Source of the DNA: Deltaproteobacteria bacterium
GTDB taxonomy: Bacteria > Desulfobacterota > BSN033 > UBA1163
Direction: 5' to 3'
DNA length: 64,000 nt
NCBI GenBank assembly: GCA_018333535.1
Contig: JAGXTA010000003.1
Location: 31,417-95,416, forward strand
Shown here: piece by piece, positions 60,753-64,000 of the stretch
Position numbering within the stretch: position 1 is the first letter of the stretch
How the letters are laid out: each line of letters starts with the position of its first letter
Translations under genes and position numbers: made by a program
Notes under the pieces: generated by a model
The model's database searches: none
Told to the model about the DNA's origin: nothing
What the model saw: only the letters and a program-made list of their open reading frames with translations

Positions 60753-62252
60753 ATTAAAGAAAAAGATTACCAACAATTATTAGACACAAAACATCTCGAA
60801 GGTGACCTAAAAGGCAAATCGATTCGTGGTGGAGCAAGCACGATTCTAGCTCAGGTCCTTTCCCTTATTTTGCGTACTGGGTCGACGATTATACTCGCAC
60901 GTCTATTAATTCCTGAGCAATTCGGGTTAGTCGGCATGGTTACTGCGTTAACAGGTTTTTCTGAAACGTTCAAAGACCTGGGTCTTTCTGATGCGACAGT
61001 ACAGCAAAAAAACATTACCCATGAACAGGTTAGCACACTTTTTTGGATTAATACAAGTTTAGGCGTGATGATCACACTCTTTGTAGTCGCTGTTTCTCCT
61101 GCTATTGCTTGGTTCTACAGTGAACCGCGGTTGCTTGAGGTCTCCTTGGTTCTATCATTAAGTTACTTATTTAGTGGATTGACCGTTCAGCATCAAGCCA
61201 TCCTTCGACGCCAAATGCGGTTTGTTCAAATTGGAAGCGTGCATGTCCTTTCTTCGGCCATAGGTGTTGCTCTGGGTATTACGATGGCAATACGAGACTG
61301 TGGATATTGGGCTTTAGTTGGGATGAATCTCTCCACAACCATCTTTACTGCCGTTGGAACATGGACTATTTGCCGTTGGCGACCAGGTTATCACATGAGC
61401 CTTGCTAAAATCGGCTCGATGCTGCGCTTTGGAAGGGACATTACTGGATTCAACATAATTAATTATTTTTCTCGTAACCTCGACAATATTCTGATTGGGA
61501 GATATTGCGGTGCGGGTTCATTAGGACTTTATGATAGGGCCTACAAATTAATGATGTTGCCTATACAACAGGTTCGAGTTCCTTTAGCCAGCGTTGGCAT
61601 GCCAGCATTAAGTACTCTTCAAAATGATCCGGGAAAATTTCGTCTTTATTACAAGAAATTTCTCTCCATTCTATCTTTCTTCTATATGCCCCTTGTTGTC
61701 TATCTGATTATTTATTCTGATGTCATAATATTGTTACTCCTTGGAAAAGATTGGATTGATGCAGCCTACATTTTTAAGATATTGGGTATAACAGCTTTCA
61801 TTCAACCAGTATCAACTACTCGTGGGCTTGTAATGGTTTCCTGCGGAAAAACAAAAAAATATCTGATAAGCGGGATAGCAAATGCTTTAGGCATGATCTT
61901 GACGTTTAGCATAGGAATTCATTGGGGTGTGACTGGTATTGCCATAGGATATGCTATTGCTAACTATTCAATGCTACTCCCTTTATTATATTATTCTTTT
62001 AATGAAACTCCTATTTCTATTTCACTATTTTTTAAAGCTATTGCTTTACCTGCATTTTGTAGCATGATGATGGGGCTGATATTAATTATAATGGCCAATA
62101 AAATCCAATATGAAAACGCACTATCGGAACTGGTCGTCTCACTATTAGCAGCCATCATTATTTATTGCACAATATTTTTATTATTTCCAAGAGGAAGGGA
62201 AAGGCTCATAGAATATTGTCGGTACCCATTAATGGTTTTTAAAAGGTATTGA
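60753..62252 (+). CDS. Wzx-type polysaccharide flippase, probable ATT start
   Basis: A 499-residue multi-pass membrane protein of the oligosaccharide flippase (MATE/MVF-like) superfamily. Upstream of the conserved RTGSTIILARLLIPEQFGLV, the same frame encodes KSIRGGASTILAQVLSLILR, the expected start of the first membrane helix. This extends to a TAA at 60747-60749. No ATG, GTG, TTG or CTG lies in frame in that stretch; the next TTG, at 60870, would cut the first helix. The codon ATT 60753 has AAAGGG at 60740-60745, seven bases away. ATT initiation, or a mutated or misread ATG, is inferred. The protein flips lipid-linked repeats across the inner membrane. Confidence 0.85.
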   Translation: MKEKDYQQLLDTKHLEGDLKGKSIRGGASTILAQVLSLILRTGSTIILARLLIPEQFGLVGMVTALTGFSETFKDLGLSDATVQQKNITHEQVSTLFWINTSLGVMITLFVVAVSPAIAWFYSEPRLLEVSLVLSLSYLFSGLTVQHQAILRRQMRFVQIGSVHVLSSAIGVALGITMAIRDCGYWALVGMNLSTTIFTAVGTWTICRWRPGYHMSLAKIGSMLRFGRDITGFNIINYFSRNLDNILIGRYCGAGSLGLYDRAYKLMMLPIQQVRVPLASVGMPALSTLQNDPGKFRLYYKKFLSILSFFYMPLVVYLIIYSDVIILLLLGKDWIDAAYIFKILGITAFIQPVSTTRGLVMVSCGKTKKYLISGIANALGMILTFSIGIHWGVTGIAIGYAIANYSMLLPLLYYSFNETPISISLFFKAIALPAFCSMMMGLILIIMANKIQYENALSELVVSLLAAIIIYCTIFLLFPRGRERLIEYCRYPLMVFKRY

Positions 62253-62353
62253 TAGAAGTGCCGACTGTGGTAGTCCTAACTCGATGAGTATTTCGATAAA
62301 AAAATAATATTTATTTCGGAAATGAATGATTTGGACTAAGAGATTAAGATTAG

Positions 62354-63649
62354 ATGATTGCAAAGTTACTTAAAGTTGCATGGAAATGTTTAAGAAATCC
62401 TCTACAGGTTAGGAAGAGGATAATTCGAAAAATGCCTAATATCATACATATAGGTAACCGAACTATTGTTAGTAAGGTAAGAGTCCGAGGAAGAAAATGC
62501 ATTAAGAAAACCTTTGAGAATACAGAAGTAGGCCTTGCATGTTTTAAACAAGAGATACTCGCAGATGAACTATTTCGTGACAAACCTTGGAAACCACCTA
62601 TAATGAAAAGAGGGAACCCATGGTTTATAATGCCATATTTCCAAGATAAAAACAGACTCGATAAAATACTAATGGATATGGATGAAAAAAACCGAGAAGA
62701 ATTGGCAACGCAAGCGATAAAAATCCTTTTTGATATCTTTATGGCAGGATATGCGCATAAGGATTTCCATGAAAATAATATTTTTTTAATAGATCAAAAA
62801 CTAAAGGTTGTAGACTTTGAATTTATGGAGCCTTATCCTGAAGGTAAACGACCACCCTTTCCTCTTTCATATGACATTACGGGGGAAGGATTAGAAAGTC
62901 CCCAACTTACAAATCATATGTGCTATAAATGGAATGTCCAACCAGGTAAAGGATTACAGAATGTTCTGAAGGTAACAGCAGAAAGCGCTCTTGAAGCGTT
63001 CAGTAAAGACTTAAAATATAAACTTCAACAAGCATGTTCAACTTTTGTTACTGGAAATAAGAGACATGTTTGTAAGGCAGGAAGAATCTACTCCTCATTT
63101 ACGTTGCCTTATATATATGTAAAACCGGAAGAAGCACAACGGAATTCTGAAATAAGATTAAATAAATTTGGAATTGGCAAGGAAATAATTCAAGGTAAGA
63201 CAGTGTTGGATATTGGAAGTAATATCGGTGGTATGATTTTCTCAATTCAGAAATATGGCCCAAAAGCATGTCTTGGCATTGATATTGATGCGGATAAGAC
63301 AATAATCGCTAAAGAGATAGCTGCTTTTAATGGTTTAAATAATTTCAAATTCATTCAGGCTGATATAGACTTCATTGATGTTAATTCCATCAATGGCCCT
63401 TTCGATGTAGTGTTTTGTTTGGCTATAGAGGCGCATGTAAAAAATCCCAAAAAACTCTTTAAGTTACTTTCTCAAATAACATCAGGTCTATTATATTTCG
63501 AAGGAAATGCTTCTACAGATCAAGAATATCTGAAAAGATCTTTATTTGATGAAGGTTTCCATGATGTCAGTTATATTGGCATTTCGAATGATGATTGTAT
63601 TCCTGAAAACAATTGTCGCCCGCTATTCATTGCAAGAAAAACCCCCTGA
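62354..63649 (+). CDS. Kinase-methyltransferase fusion (possible chain-terminating enzyme)
   Basis: A 431-residue protein. The N-terminal half (about 60-190) is a small lipopolysaccharide-kinase-like domain: AHKDFHENNIFLIDQ has the catalytic HxDxxxxN, and VVDFEFMEPYPEG stands in place of DFG. The C-terminal half (about 270-425) is an S-adenosylmethionine methyltransferase: TVLDIGSNIGGMIFSI (motif I), KACLGIDIDADKTI and FDVVFCLAIEAHVKNP. E. coli WbdD, which caps O8/O9a polymannose with a methylphosphate, joins these two activities in the opposite order. A similar capping role is possible but unproven. Confidence 0.8.
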   Translation: MIAKLLKVAWKCLRNPLQVRKRIIRKMPNIIHIGNRTIVSKVRVRGRKCIKKTFENTEVGLACFKQEILADELFRDKPWKPPIMKRGNPWFIMPYFQDKNRLDKILMDMDEKNREELATQAIKILFDIFMAGYAHKDFHENNIFLIDQKLKVVDFEFMEPYPEGKRPPFPLSYDITGEGLESPQLTNHMCYKWNVQPGKGLQNVLKVTAESALEAFSKDLKYKLQQACSTFVTGNKRHVCKAGRIYSSFTLPYIYVKPEEAQRNSEIRLNKFGIGKEIIQGKTVLDIGSNIGGMIFSIQKYGPKACLGIDIDADKTIIAKEIAAFNGLNNFKFIQADIDFIDVNSINGPFDVVFCLAIEAHVKNPKKLFKLLSQITSGLLYFEGNASTDQEYLKRSLFDEGFHDVSYIGISNDDCIPENNCRPLFIARKTP

Positions 63650-64000
63650 AATAATAGAGTTGAATTGGTAGCTATAATTATTAGAGATTCTTCCGGGTTT
63701 TTAATGGGTACCCGGGTAAAGGTCTAAGCCTCCACAATGGAAGTAAATGGCTGTCTTAAGATGATCCCGATTCCTAAATCCATAGGCCATCTTGATGATG
63801 GTCTGGATCTTGGAATTAACCCCCTCACAGACAGCATTGGTTACTCGATGCCTAAAGTACGTAAGCACATTTTGAAGGTGACGATGGAACGTTCGAGCTG
63901 CCTTGATGACGGGCTCCAGTCTCGAATGGGTTGCCCAAAAATACCACCGCTTGAAATGAGCAGAAGCCCATCCTTTCCGGGTATAATGCCAGAGATCCCG
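63650..64000 (-). mobile_element. ISL3-like insertion sequence, one end
   Basis: This contains the transposase C-terminus and a 51-base tail after its stop. No target duplication can be checked because only one end is visible. The boundary is approximate. Confidence 0.6.
63701..64000 (-). CDS. ISL3-family transposase, C-terminal part (partial)
   Basis: On the minus strand, 99 residues plus a stop are open to the window edge. The motifs TNAVCEGVNSKIQTIIKMAY (with the last acidic residue of the DDE triad) and GFRNRDHLKTAIYFHCGGLD-type ending are characteristic of ISL3-type transposases. The gene continues beyond 64000. The IS end should lie between 63650 and 63700. GATTCTTCCGGG near 63686 could be part of its terminal repeat, but the other end is outside the window. 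It marks the edge of the A/T-rich accessory block. Confidence 0.85.
   Translation of the reverse strand, partial: RDLWHYTRKGWASAHFKRWYFWATHSRLEPVIKAARTFHRHLQNVLTYFRHRVTNAVCEGVNSKIQTIIKMAYGFRNRDHLKTAIYFHCGGLDLYPGTH

Noticed and set aside
60870..62252. Flippase starting at TTG 60870
   Set aside because: It would remove half of the first membrane helix, and the same frame upstream encodes the expected N-terminus.

Overview
The window comes from a Gram-negative bacterium. The gene order nusA-rnpM-infB-ylxP-rbfA-truB-rpsO-pnp-M16 peptidase-dut, the sigma-54 activators, the PEP-CTERM/XrtA-type exopolysaccharide genes and the intergenic repeat style suggest an uncultured Desulfobacterota (former Deltaproteobacteria). 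This assignment is inference from gene content, since no taxonomic marker could be searched.

Region 1 (1-14162) is housekeeping: the end of nusA, a translation and RNA-processing operon (infB, rbfA, truB, rpsO, pnp), an M16 peptidase, dUTPase, a Xer recombinase, a DHH-CBS-poly(A)-polymerase fusion and scpA. Region 2 (14163-16434) has sppA convergent with a family-4 uracil-DNA glycosylase. Region 3 (16493-23537) is a regulatory block: a receiver-histidine kinase, three sigma-54 AAA+ activators (one with an altered Walker B motif) and two receiver-like proteins.

Region 4 (23582-34722) is an exopolysaccharide export core of the kind linked to PEP-CTERM/exosortase loci. It has a polysaccharide export protein, two outer-membrane barrel candidates, a chain-length determinant, an ExeA-like ATPase, a tyrosine autokinase, a NusG paralogue, a BcsA-like synthase fused to a SPOR domain, a GH26-like hydrolase and a PEP-CTERM protein. 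No exosortase is in the window. Region 5 (34772-52634) makes and decorates the sugar: an initiating sugar transferase, a WbpB/WbpD/WbpE-like diacetamido-sugar cassette, several FemAB/GNAT-like transferases (one fused to a deacetylase), glycosyltransferases and an asparagine-synthetase homologue lacking its glutaminase cysteine. Region 6 (52678-64000) has a tRNA-Glu(CTC), a sigma-54 promoter driving a secreted beta-helix protein, an O-antigen-polymerase-like protein, a GNAT protein, a deacetylase, a flippase whose only well-placed start codon is ATT, and a kinase-methyltransferase fusion. It ends in an ISL3-type transposase cut by the window edge, and its last 6 kb are visibly A+T-rich.

The most unusual feature is a set of degenerate, word-like repeat families. 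They fill most gaps between accessory genes, often as imperfect inverted arms. They flank three toxin-antitoxin loci, two of them inside exact or near-exact direct repeats. In places they run in frame into coding sequence, most clearly at three sites in the DegT-type aminotransferase and one in the polymerase.
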